From DTPS01 sp049591295 (GTDB taxonomy: Bacteria > Acidobacteriota > UBA4820 > DSQY01), in NCBI GenBank assembly GCA_049591295.1, contig JBAWEQ010000259.1:62001-126000 (forward strand): a DNA stretch of 64,000 bases. Direction: 5' to 3'. The notes under the pieces were generated by a model. That model had not been told where the DNA came from. It searched no databases and worked only from the letters and a program-made list of their open reading frames with translations. Both the position numbers and the translations under genes were made by a program. This document shows, piece after piece, positions 23,407 through 30,632 of this stretch; positions within the stretch are counted from its first letter, which is position 1; each line of letters opens with the position of its first letter.

Positions 23407-23814
23407 TTGGAGCTCAAGAAGATCATCCTCCACTACCTGGACGGGCGGATTGAGCGGGCCTACGCCCCCCTCTTCGAGGAGGGATGCGATCCGGTCCCCA
23501 CGGTGGATCTCCAGGGGAGGCCCGAGATGGTCCCGCTGGAACACCTGAAGGCGGCCTTCTTTGTGAGGAGCTTCACCGGCAACCCGGCCTACGACCGGCC
23601 CTCCTCTCCCGAGGAGTGGGAGGTCGACACCGGCGGGAATCTCGTGGGCGTGCTGTTTCACGACGGCGAGACCATCTTCGGAGAGCTTCGGCCCGGAGCC
23701 GACGTGGCCAGGGGCTTCTACCTCACCGTCCTGGACGAACAGGACAACAATCTCCTCATCTACGTCAATCCGGCGAGCCTCCTGGCACCGCCTCGCGAGC
23801 CGGAGGCATGCTGA
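23407..23814 (+). CDS. Conserved-looking protein of unknown function
   Basis: A 135-residue acidic protein with no membrane segment. It starts at TTG with AGGAGGGATCC upstream and has its own good promoter. The sequence has beta-rich repeats, including a VPLEHLKAAFFVRSFTGNPAY segment and a later GVLFHDGETIFGEL stretch. This block (two short beta-barrel-like units around an LKAAFFV core) resembles small proteins found in Acidobacteriota and deltaproteobacteria, sometimes next to PilZ proteins, but I cannot name the family. The downstream dipeptide-type permease starts 49 bases later, so it may be cotranscribed. No function is assigned. Confidence 0.72.
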   Translation: MELKKIILHYLDGRIERAYAPLFEEGCDPVPTVDLQGRPEMVPLEHLKAAFFVRSFTGNPAYDRPSSPEEWEVDTGGNLVGVLFHDGETIFGELRPGADVARGFYLTVLDEQDNNLLIYVNPASLLAPPREPEAC

Positions 23815-23863
23815 GAATCGGCTCCACCGGCCGTTTCTCATGCAGAGGCGGGAGGGAATCCGC

Positions 23864-24784
23864 GTGAGCCGTTACGCCCTGGCACGCATCCTCCTGTTCT
23901 TTCCGACGCTGTGGGGCCTCCTGACCCTGGTCTTCTTCCTGAATCGCGCCATGCCCGGGGATCCGGTGGAGATCATGCTGGGAGAGAATGCCGTGCCGGC
24001 GCGCAGGATCCAGATGCGCCACGCCCTCGGGCTGGACCGGCCGCTGGCCGTCCAGTACGGCGATTACCTCGCGGGGCTGGCCACCGGCCGCCTCGGCCGC
24101 TCCCTGCGTACCGGGCGCCCCGTCTCGGCCGAACTCGCCGACGCCTTTCCCAGAACCCTCGAGCTGGGGTGCTGCGCCATGCTCCTGGCCTTCCTCATCG
24201 CGGTGCCCCTGGGGACCGCGGCGGCCCGCAGACCGGGCGGTGCATGGGACGCCGCGGCCCGGTTCATCTCGAGCGCCGGTTTCTCGCTACCCTCCTTCTT
24301 TCTGGGTCCGCTGCTCATCCTCGCCTTCGCCGTGAAATACCCCTGGTTGCCGGTCTCCGGCGCGGACGCACCCGGCAGCATCGTGCTGCCCTCGCTGGCC
24401 CTGGGCCTCCCTCTCGCCGCCCTCCTCGTCAGGATCGTGCGGACTTCCGTGGGCGAGGAGGCCCATCGGGAGTACGTTCGGGCGGCCCTGGCGAGGGGCC
24501 TTCGGGAAGGAACCGCCTTCCGACGCCACGCCCTGCGCAACGCCCTTCTCCCCGTGGTCACGGTGGCGGGCCTCCAGTTCGGCGCTGTCTTGACCGGGGC
24601 CATCATCACGGAGAAAATTTTCCGGTGGCCCGGCCTCGGAACGCTGGTCCTGACGGCCATCACGGGCCGTGATTACCCGGTGGTCCAGGGAGCGGTGCTC
24701 CTGTTTGCCGTGACGGTGCTGACCGTCAACCTCGGGACGGATCTCCTGTACGCCCGGATCGATCCGAGGGTGCGCTATGCCTAG
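23864..24784 (+). CDS. Peptide/nickel-type ABC transporter permease (DppB-like)
   Basis: About 306 residues with six membrane helices. The first segment RYALARILLFFPTLWGLLTLVFFLNRAMPGDP is the DppB/OppB signature, and the EAA loop is EEAHREYVRAALARGLRE, which docks to an ATPase. The GTG at 23864 follows GGGAGG; an upstream ATG at 23840 has no site. Its 3' end overlaps the DppC-like gene by eight bases. No substrate-binding protein or ATPase gene lies nearby, so partners must be encoded elsewhere. The cargo may be peptides, metals or oligosaccharides. Confidence 0.92.
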   Translation: MSRYALARILLFFPTLWGLLTLVFFLNRAMPGDPVEIMLGENAVPARRIQMRHALGLDRPLAVQYGDYLAGLATGRLGRSLRTGRPVSAELADAFPRTLELGCCAMLLAFLIAVPLGTAAARRPGGAWDAAARFISSAGFSLPSFFLGPLLILAFAVKYPWLPVSGADAPGSIVLPSLALGLPLAALLVRIVRTSVGEEAHREYVRAALARGLREGTAFRRHALRNALLPVVTVAGLQFGAVLTGAIITEKIFRWPGLGTLVLTAITGRDYPVVQGAVLLFAVTVLTVNLGTDLLYARIDPRVRYA

Positions 24785-25592
24785 GAGGATGCTCGTGCTC
24801 ATCATCCTGGGGCTCTGGCTCTTGAGCTCCCTCGCCGCGCCTCTCTTCATCGCGCGCTCCTACGCGAGCCTCGACCTTTCCGCCCGTCTTCAGGGCCCTT
24901 CCCTTCAACACCCGTTGGGCACCGACGACCTGGGGAGGGATGTCCTGGCCCGCCTCTGCTACGGCGGACGCGTGTCTCTCGGCGTGGTGACCGCGAGCCT
25001 CTTCCTGGCTCTCTGCCTGGGCTCCCTCGTGGGCCTGGCGTCGGGCTATCTAGGAGGGTGGTGCGACCGTGGGACCGTCTTTCTCACCGACGTGCTCCTG
25101 GCCCTGCCGGGCATCCTGCTGGCGATTACCATCCTGGCCTACGTGGGACGCGGAGTAGTGCCGCTCATCTTGGCCCTCTCCTGCACGGCCTGGGTCGGTT
25201 ACGCCCGCCTGGCCCGCTCCATGGCGCTCTCCCTCCGGCAGAGGGAGTACACCCAGGCGAGCCTGGCTTCGGGAGCGGGGCTCCCCCGCGTGCTCTTCCG
25301 CCACCTCCTGCCCAACTGCGCAGGCCTCCTCGCGGTCCAGGCCGCCGCGGGGGCCGCCAGCGTCCTGTTGGCGGAGGCCGGCCTCTCCTTCCTCGGTCTG
25401 GGCATTCAGCCGCCCATGCCTTCGTGGGGCGAGATGCTCTCCACCGGCTGCGACTATCTGCTGGAGGCGCCCCACCTCGCGCTCATCCCCGGGGCGGCCA
25501 TCTTCCTCGTGATCTGGGCACTGAATACGCTGGGCGAGGAGATGGCCGCATCCTTCGACCCGAAGGGGAAAGCGATTGCGCTGGCTTTATAG
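24777..25592 (+). CDS. Peptide/nickel-type ABC transporter permease (DppC-like)
   Basis: A 271-residue DppC/OppC permease. The N-terminal helix is followed by HPLGTDDLGRDVLARLCYGGRVSL, the diagnostic segment of this subunit, and the EAA loop is LRQREYTQASLASGAGLPR. The last block LSFLGLGIQPPMPSWGEML is the conserved periplasmic end. It overlaps both the DppB-like gene and waaA (25576), so the three are translationally linked. ATPase and binding protein are absent from the window. Confidence 0.92.
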   Translation: MPRRMLVLIILGLWLLSSLAAPLFIARSYASLDLSARLQGPSLQHPLGTDDLGRDVLARLCYGGRVSLGVVTASLFLALCLGSLVGLASGYLGGWCDRGTVFLTDVLLALPGILLAITILAYVGRGVVPLILALSCTAWVGYARLARSMALSLRQREYTQASLASGAGLPRVLFRHLLPNCAGLLAVQAAAGAASVLLAEAGLSFLGLGIQPPMPSWGEMLSTGCDYLLEAPHLALIPGAAIFLVIWALNTLGEEMAASFDPKGKAIALAL

Positions 25593-26811
25593 GCTCCTCT
25601 CCGTACTCGCGGCGCCCCTGTGGCTCGCCTACCTCGCCCTGCGCCAGCGGGGAGCTCTCCGCCTCGCGGAGCGGCTCGGCTGCCTTCGACATCGAGAGGA
25701 CGGCCCCGTGTGGATTCAGGCCGTTTCCGTCGGAGAGGTCCGAATCGCGCTTCGCTTTGCCCAGGCGCTGAAGGAGCGAGGCCTGCCGTCGGCCCTCACG
25801 GTCACGACCGCAGCCGGGCTCGCCCTGGCTCGTCGCGAGGGCCCTCCGGAGATGGACCCGCAGGCATTTCCCCTCGATCTCCGTTCCTGCGTACAAAGAG
25901 CCCTTCGCCGCCTCAGGCCCCGTGCTCTCGTGCTCGTGGAGACGGAGATCTGGCCCGAACTGTTTAGGGAGGCCACACGCTCCGGCATCCCCGTCCTCAT
26001 CGTGAACGGCCGCCTTTCGGACCGCGCGCTGCGCCGGACCGTACGCTTGAGGGCCCTCTACAGCGGCGCGCTGAAGGACGTCCACGTGGCGGCCCAGAGC
26101 GAGGAGCACGCGGCGCGGTTCCGGACGCTGGGCGCCCATCCCGACCGCGTCAGGGTCTACGGAAATCTCAAGTACGACCTGACCCTCCCCCCCACCTTCG
26201 AGCAGGTCCGGACCGAGCTGGCCGCCCTCGCCGGGCCGGGGCCCTGCTGGGTGGCCGGATCGGTGCGCGAAGGCGAGGAGCGGCTCGTCCTGGAGGCCCA
26301 CGCGGCCGTGCGGGAGACCTGCCCTCAGGCCCGGCTCATCCTCGCCCCCCGGCACCTGGATCGGGTGCACGAGTGTCTCGAAGCCGCCGCCTCCCTCGGA
26401 TTGGGGGCGGCGCGCCGCACGACCGGGCCCGCCCCAGGATGGGATGTCCTGATCCTGGATACGGTCGGAGAGCTCTGGCCGGCCTATGCCCTGGGGATCC
26501 TCGCCTTCGTGGGCGGCAGCCTTGTCCCCCTGGGCGGTCAGAACGTGCTGGAACCAGCCTTCGTGGGCCGCCCGGTGCTGTTCGGGCCACACACCGAGAA
26601 CTTCCGGGAGGAGGCAGAACGGCTGCTGGCCTCGGGCGGCGCCTTCCGGACGGAGGACCCAAGGGAGCTGGCCTGGAGGGTCTCGGCGCTGCTCTCCGAT
26701 CCGGCCCTGGCTCGGGCCTGCGGCGAGAAGGCCCTCCAAGCGGCGGAGCAGCACAAGGGGGCTGTCTCTCGCGCCTCCCAGTGGCTCGCCGACCTCCTGC
26801 CCGGCCTCTAG
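25576..26811 (+). CDS. waaA: 3-deoxy-D-manno-octulosonic acid (Kdo) transferase
   Basis: A 411-residue GT-30 glycosyltransferase that adds Kdo to lipid IVA at the inner membrane. The N terminus is a membrane-associated helix (LLSVLAAPLWLAYLALR). The N-terminal domain includes WIQAVSVGEV, whose Glu is the catalytic base region, then VETEIWPELF. The C-terminal CMP-Kdo domain holds VAGSVREGEE, LILAPRHLDRV and GGSLVPLGGQNVLEPA. It starts at TTG 25576, within the end of the DppC-like gene, so it is probably cotranscribed with the permeases. It is the best single proof of an LPS-bearing outer membrane in this window. No other LPS genes are adjacent. Confidence 0.94.
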   Translation: MRWLYRLLSVLAAPLWLAYLALRQRGALRLAERLGCLRHREDGPVWIQAVSVGEVRIALRFAQALKERGLPSALTVTTAAGLALARREGPPEMDPQAFPLDLRSCVQRALRRLRPRALVLVETEIWPELFREATRSGIPVLIVNGRLSDRALRRTVRLRALYSGALKDVHVAAQSEEHAARFRTLGAHPDRVRVYGNLKYDLTLPPTFEQVRTELAALAGPGPCWVAGSVREGEERLVLEAHAAVRETCPQARLILAPRHLDRVHECLEAAASLGLGAARRTTGPAPGWDVLILDTVGELWPAYALGILAFVGGSLVPLGGQNVLEPAFVGRPVLFGPHTENFREEAERLLASGGAFRTEDPRELAWRVSALLSDPALARACGEKALQAAEQHKGAVSRASQWLADLLPGL

Positions 26812-26888
26812 CCCGCGGCGCACGGCTGGAACAAATTCCCCTCCCGAGTGTTGGCACTCCTAGCGCCCAGTCTGGGCAGGAGGCCGCC

Positions 26889-28046
26889 GTGAAGGGGTTC
26901 AAGGTCTTCGTCCTCGTCGCCGCCGCATCCCTGGTGGGCCTGCTCCTCTGGAGCGGACGGCCTGCACAGGTGGGCAAGTCTGCACCCGACTTCCCCAAGG
27001 CCCAGTGGCTCAACAGCCCCCCGCTGACCCTTCGCGAGCTTCGCGGAAAGGTGGTCCTGGTGGACTTCTGGGAGTACACCTGCATCAACTGCATCCGCAC
27101 CCTCCCGTACCTCAAGGAGTGGTACAAGCGCTACGCCCCCTACGGGCTGGTCATCGTGGGAGTCCACACGCCGGAGTTCCGCGCCTCTTCCATCCCCTCC
27201 AACGTGGAAGCCGCCGTGAAGCGGTTCGGGATCACCTATCCCGTCCTGCTGGACGACCGATACAAGGCCTGGAACGCCTACGGCAATTCCTATTGGCCCC
27301 GCGACTACCTCATCGACCGGAAGGGTGTCATCCGGTTCGATCACGTGGGGGAGGGGGGCTACGGACGGACGGAGGAGGAGATCCAAGCGCTCCTGCGGGA
27401 GGGCGGCACCTGCCCCAACCTGCCCATCATGGCCCCTGTCCGAGCGACCGACCAGCCCGGCGCCGTCTGCTACCTCACCACGCCGGAGATCTACGTGGGC
27501 TCGAACCGCGGCCACCTCTCCAACCAAGGAGGTTACGCCGGGATCTTCGGCGGACCCGGGGGGGAGGCGGCCGGTGCACCCCAAGAGTCGCAGGGGAGCC
27601 CGAGCGGTGCTCCCTCCTCGATGCTCTCGCCGATGGTGTCCTCCGCCTCCGACCGCCCCTTTTCCGCTCCTCCCCCCGACCGAATCGCGGACGGGCTCCC
27701 GGCCCTCGATGGGCTGTGGGAACCCAGAGGGCAGTATTGCCAGTCGGGCGGGGCCTTCTCCAAGCTTCTCCTGAGGTATCACGCGGCGGGATGCTACGTG
27801 GTGGCCGACGCAGGTAAGGACCGCACCGAGGCCCGGATGGAGGTGCTCCTCGACGGGAAGCCCGTGCCGCCAGCCCTTCGCGGCGAGGACGTGCAGGAAC
27901 AGAACGGCACGACCTTCGTGCGGCTGGGTCGCACCCGCCTCTATCGCCTCGTGGGGGGGAACGTCTTCGGCCGCCACATTCTGGAGCTGGAGCCCCCGGC
28001 CGGCGCGCGCATCTACTCATTCACCTTCGGCACCTGCACCCATTGA
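26889..28046 (+). CDS. DipZ-like thioredoxin-family protein
   Basis: About 385 residues. An N-terminal membrane helix or uncleaved signal (FKVFVLVAAASLVGLLLW) leads to a thioredoxin/AhpC-type domain with the CINC redox motif at Cys65 and Cys68 in WEYTCINCIRTLPYLKEW, the signature of the DipZ (CcdA-fused) periplasmic domain. After about residue 185 comes a Gly/Pro/Ser-rich low-complexity insert of about 55 residues, then a beta-rich C-terminal domain like that of DipZ (ARMEVLLDGKPV to IYSFTFGTC). The GTG at 26889 follows AGGAGG. It likely exchanges disulfides in the periplasm, with the electron-supplying CcdA part encoded elsewhere. It is convergent with the LD-carboxypeptidase. Confidence 0.88.
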   Translation: MKGFKVFVLVAAASLVGLLLWSGRPAQVGKSAPDFPKAQWLNSPPLTLRELRGKVVLVDFWEYTCINCIRTLPYLKEWYKRYAPYGLVIVGVHTPEFRASSIPSNVEAAVKRFGITYPVLLDDRYKAWNAYGNSYWPRDYLIDRKGVIRFDHVGEGGYGRTEEEIQALLREGGTCPNLPIMAPVRATDQPGAVCYLTTPEIYVGSNRGHLSNQGGYAGIFGGPGGEAAGAPQESQGSPSGAPSSMLSPMVSSASDRPFSAPPPDRIADGLPALDGLWEPRGQYCQSGGAFSKLLLRYHAAGCYVVADAGKDRTEARMEVLLDGKPVPPALRGEDVQEQNGTTFVRLGRTRLYRLVGGNVFGRHILELEPPAGARIYSFTFGTCTH

Positions 28047-28076
28047 GCCGCCGGATCGATGCCGAGATTCCGCGTC

Positions 28077-28943
28077 CTAATCAACCCGAAGAGTGGTCCC
28101 ATTCCACCGCGCGGGGCGTTCGAGGGGCAGGGTGAACTTCCCCTTGAGATGGCCCACGGGAAGCGAGTCGAGGAGCGGCTTGGAGGGGCCGAGGAGCTCC
28201 CGCGCCCTCTCCCTAACCAGCCCAGGGTGCTCACCCTCGGCCATGCCCGTAAACCCTCCCAGCAGGATCCCGGCGGCCCGATCGAACCAGCCAGCCTGCG
28301 CCAGATGCGTCATCGTGCGGTCCAGGCGGTACATGCTCTCGCCCACGTCCTCAAGAAAGAGCCAGCGCTCCGTGAGAGCCGGCTCCCAAGGGGTGCCCAC
28401 CAGGACCGACAGCAGGCTCAGGCAGCCGCCCACCACCGGGTAGGCTCCTGCCGGCGCGGGCGGACCTTGGGCCGGTATGTCCAGGGGACTCCCGGCCAGC
28501 GCCGCGGCGAGGGAACCCATCTCGCACACGCCCGGCCGGCCCAGCTCCTGCACCCCGGGCGCATAGAGCAGACGAGCTCCGGCCACGCGCTGGGCCCACG
28601 CGTGCAGGACAGTGGCGTCGGAGAAACCCGCGATGGTCTTGGGATGTCGCCGCAGGCCGTCGGGCCTCAATCCATCGAGAATCCGGCTGGTCCCATAGCC
28701 GCCCCGGGCGAACCAGACCACGTCCACGGTGGGGTCGTCCAGCGCCGCCTGGAGGTCCCCGGCGCGAACTTCGTCGGACCCGGCCAGGTAGCCGGCGCGA
28801 AGGCGGGCGTGCGGAGATTCCTCGACGCGGAGCCCCATGCCGCGCAACACTCCGACGCCGGCATCCAGATCCGCCTCGTTCACCGGCCCCGCGGGGGCCA
28901 CCACGCGCACGAGCTGAGAGAGCCTCCCACCCGGTTCCTTCAT
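28077..28943 (-). CDS. LD-carboxypeptidase (S66, muramoyltetrapeptide carboxypeptidase)
   Basis: A 288-residue S66 serine peptidase. The triad fits the family: Ser108 in IAGFSDAT, Glu198 in LFLEDVGE and His265 in VGHLKGKFTLPL. RGGYGTSR at about 80-87 is the conserved oxyanion-side motif. LdcA trims the terminal D-Ala of muropeptide tetrapeptides in the cytoplasm during peptidoglycan recycling. There is no signal peptide, consistent with that role. The ATG at 28943 is used; an upstream in-frame extension has no support. The start lacks a strong ribosome site. No other recycling genes are near, although the dcw cluster is 12 kb downstream. Confidence 0.92.
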   Translation of the reverse strand: MKEPGGRLSQLVRVVAPAGPVNEADLDAGVGVLRGMGLRVEESPHARLRAGYLAGSDEVRAGDLQAALDDPTVDVVWFARGGYGTSRILDGLRPDGLRRHPKTIAGFSDATVLHAWAQRVAGARLLYAPGVQELGRPGVCEMGSLAAALAGSPLDIPAQGPPAPAGAYPVVGGCLSLLSVLVGTPWEPALTERWLFLEDVGESMYRLDRTMTHLAQAGWFDRAAGILLGGFTGMAEGEHPGLVRERARELLGPSKPLLDSLPVGHLKGKFTLPLERPARWNGTTLRVD

Positions 28944-28999
28944 GGACCGAGGATAGCATGGTCGTGAGTCTAGAGCGGGGGGATAGATCGCCAATGGCG

Positions 29000-29116
29000 G
29001 GAAACAGGAAATCAGGGAAACAGAGAAACCGGGAATCGTCCGGGTCCGCTTCGGCCCAACAGGTACATCAAGCCGCGCTTCGCCGTGTTTCCCTGTCTCC
29101 CTGCCTCCCTGTTTCC
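29000..29116. repeat. Long imperfect inverted repeat downstream of rnpB
   Basis: A 33-base arm at 29000-29032 begins GGAAACAGG and its near reverse complement at 29083-29116 ends CCTGTTTCC, with most positions matching. Each arm contains short repeats of a GGGAAACAG-like unit. It lies directly after the 3' end of the RNase P RNA and could fold into a long stem that ends its transcription. No U tract is visible. Confidence 0.5.
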
Positions 29117-29124
29117 ATCTTCCT

Positions 29125-29490
29125 GGAGGGGACCTGTAAGCCGGATTCTGTCCCCCCGGTCACCCGGGGGTGGCAGCCATTCCTCTGGGACCGTCGTCGC
29201 CGGCGGCCTCCAGCAGCCTACCCGGAGGTCTCGGCCGGGCCAGCCTCGAGCACCTCCCTATTTGGCCTTGCTCCGCAAGGGGTTTACCGTGCCTCTTCCG
29301 TTACCGGAAGAGCGGTGGGCTCTTACCCCGCCGTTTCACCCTTACCCTCTGGGCCGAAGCCGGTCGGGCGGTTTGTTTTCTGTGGCACTTTCCGTAGGGT
29401 TACCCCTCCCTGCCGTTAGCAGGCTTGCGGCCCTGTGGAGTCCGGACTTTCCTCTGCGCCGTTCGGCGCAGCGGCTGCCCGATCCCCTCC
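29125..29490 (-). ncRNA. rnpB: RNase P RNA, bacterial type A-like
   Basis: The catalytic RNA of RNase P, which matures tRNA 5' ends. Reading the minus strand, the 5' end GGAGGGGATC pairs with the 3' end GGTCCCCTCC to make helix P1. The diagnostic segments are present: GAGGAAAGTCCGGACTCCAC near the 5' side (CR-I), CACAGAAAACA within the core, and GACAGAATCCGGCTTACAG near the 3' end (CR-V, with the P4 strands). Length is about 366 bases. It has its own promoter at 29497-29525. Confidence 0.95.
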
Positions 29491-29496
29491 ATTCCC

Positions 29497-29525
29497 ACTG
29501 TAGGCCCCCAATCCCTTGCCGTCAA
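29497..29525 (-). promoter_or_regulatory. Promoter of the RNase P RNA
   Basis: On the minus strand, TTGACG (29525-29520) and TACAGT (29502-29497) are separated by 17 bases, and the RNA begins six or seven bases later. This is a strong match for a constitutive stable-RNA promoter. Confidence 0.75.
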
Positions 29526-29540
29526 TGGCTCTTTGCGAAC

Positions 29541-29568
29541 TTGACAGGCCTGAAAAGATGATGATACG
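29541..29568 (+). promoter_or_regulatory. Promoter of the M23 peptidase gene
   Basis: TTGACA (29541-29546) and GATACG (29563-29568) with a 16-base spacer, facing rightward. Its -35 lies only 15 bases from the -35 of the divergent rnpB promoter, so the two are back to back. It may also serve secA downstream. Confidence 0.55.
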
Positions 29569-29626
29569 GTTACCCGGTGTATAGAGCTTCCCGATCCCCG
29601 GGGGGACCTGGCAAAAGGATCACGGA

Positions 29627-30553
29627 ATGATGAAGAGGAAGCGGCGCTTTCATGTGGTAGTTTTGCGGGAAGACGGCAAGCAGTACCACAACCGCGTCGT
29701 CGAATGGCTGCAGATCCGGCGGGGGCTCGCCCTCGCCGGGACCATTATGGGCGGCCTGACCCTCGGGACCTTCGCCTTCTTCATCCTCGCCGCTTCACAC
29801 GGCCACCTGGTAGCCCGCAACATCGAACTCAAGCACCAAGAGAACCAGCTGAAGAAGCAGTTCGCGGAGCTCGGCCAGCGCCTGGACGAAGCCCGCAATC
29901 GCCTCAGCCAAAGCGAGCAGCAGCTGGCGAGCATGGAGGAGCTGGCCAAGGAGCAGAACCTCAAGATCAAGCCCACGCCGGGCATGGGCGGGCCCGAACC
30001 CGACACGCCAGCGCCCCAGGCCCCTCCCAAGGCGTCGCTCTTAGATCCTCGCATCCGGGCCATCGAGAGCGGCATCCGCGACTTGAACAGCCAGGCCGAC
30101 CTCGTCTACCACGAGACCCAGGACGTGGGCCGAGTCCTGAGACCCCATCTGAACCAAATGGCTCATACACCGTCCATCTGGCCCGTCAAGGGATTCATCT
30201 CTTCCGGGTTCGGCGACCGCCAGGACCCACTCGACGGGGAGCCCGAATTGCACCCGGGCATCGACATAGCGGCTCCTTACGGCAGTCCCGTCGAGGCGCC
30301 GGCCGAGGGTCTCGTGATCTCGGCGGGCTGGCAAAATGGCTACGGTAACTGCATCGAAATCAGCCACGGGAACGGGTTGGTGTCGGTCTATGGACATCTT
30401 TCGAAAATCCTCGTGAAGCCCGGCCAAACGGTGAAGCGCTGGCAGAAGATCGGGCTGGTGGGCTCCACGGGCCACAGCACCGGCCCCCATCTCCACTACG
30501 AGATCCGCAGGAACGACCGGCCCGTCAATCCCAAGCGCTTCCTGCTTTATTAG
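29627..30553 (+). CDS. Membrane-anchored M23 (LytM-type) peptidase
   Basis: About 308 residues. A basic cytoplasmic start is followed by one helix (about 34-58), a coiled coil rich in Glu, Gln and Lys (about 65-112), a Pro-rich linker, and a C-terminal M23 domain from about 185. Zinc and catalytic residues are in HPGIDIA (His and Asp) and HLHYE with GHSTG before it, all intact, so it should be an active peptidoglycan endopeptidase, unlike the degenerate EnvC-type regulators. The N-terminal basic RFHVVVLREDGKQY stretch is common in M23 proteins next to cell-division genes. The gene sits 79 bases before secA and may share its transcript. Confidence 0.9.
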   Translation: MMKRKRRFHVVVLREDGKQYHNRVVEWLQIRRGLALAGTIMGGLTLGTFAFFILAASHGHLVARNIELKHQENQLKKQFAELGQRLDEARNRLSQSEQQLASMEELAKEQNLKIKPTPGMGGPEPDTPAPQAPPKASLLDPRIRAIESGIRDLNSQADLVYHETQDVGRVLRPHLNQMAHTPSIWPVKGFISSGFGDRQDPLDGEPELHPGIDIAAPYGSPVEAPAEGLVISAGWQNGYGNCIEISHGNGLVSVYGHLSKILVKPGQTVKRWQKIGLVGSTGHSTGPHLHYEIRRNDRPVNPKRFLLY

Positions 30554-30632
30554 TAAGCCCTGCCATCAAACGCAGGCCCGGTAATGTCACCTCCCCCTGC
30601 CTCACCAGCCGCCTCTCTGGGAGAACCTTTTC

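Noticed and set aside
28958..29561. Open frames over the RNase P RNA region
   Set aside because: They run antisense across rnpB, whose conserved cores explain the sequence.
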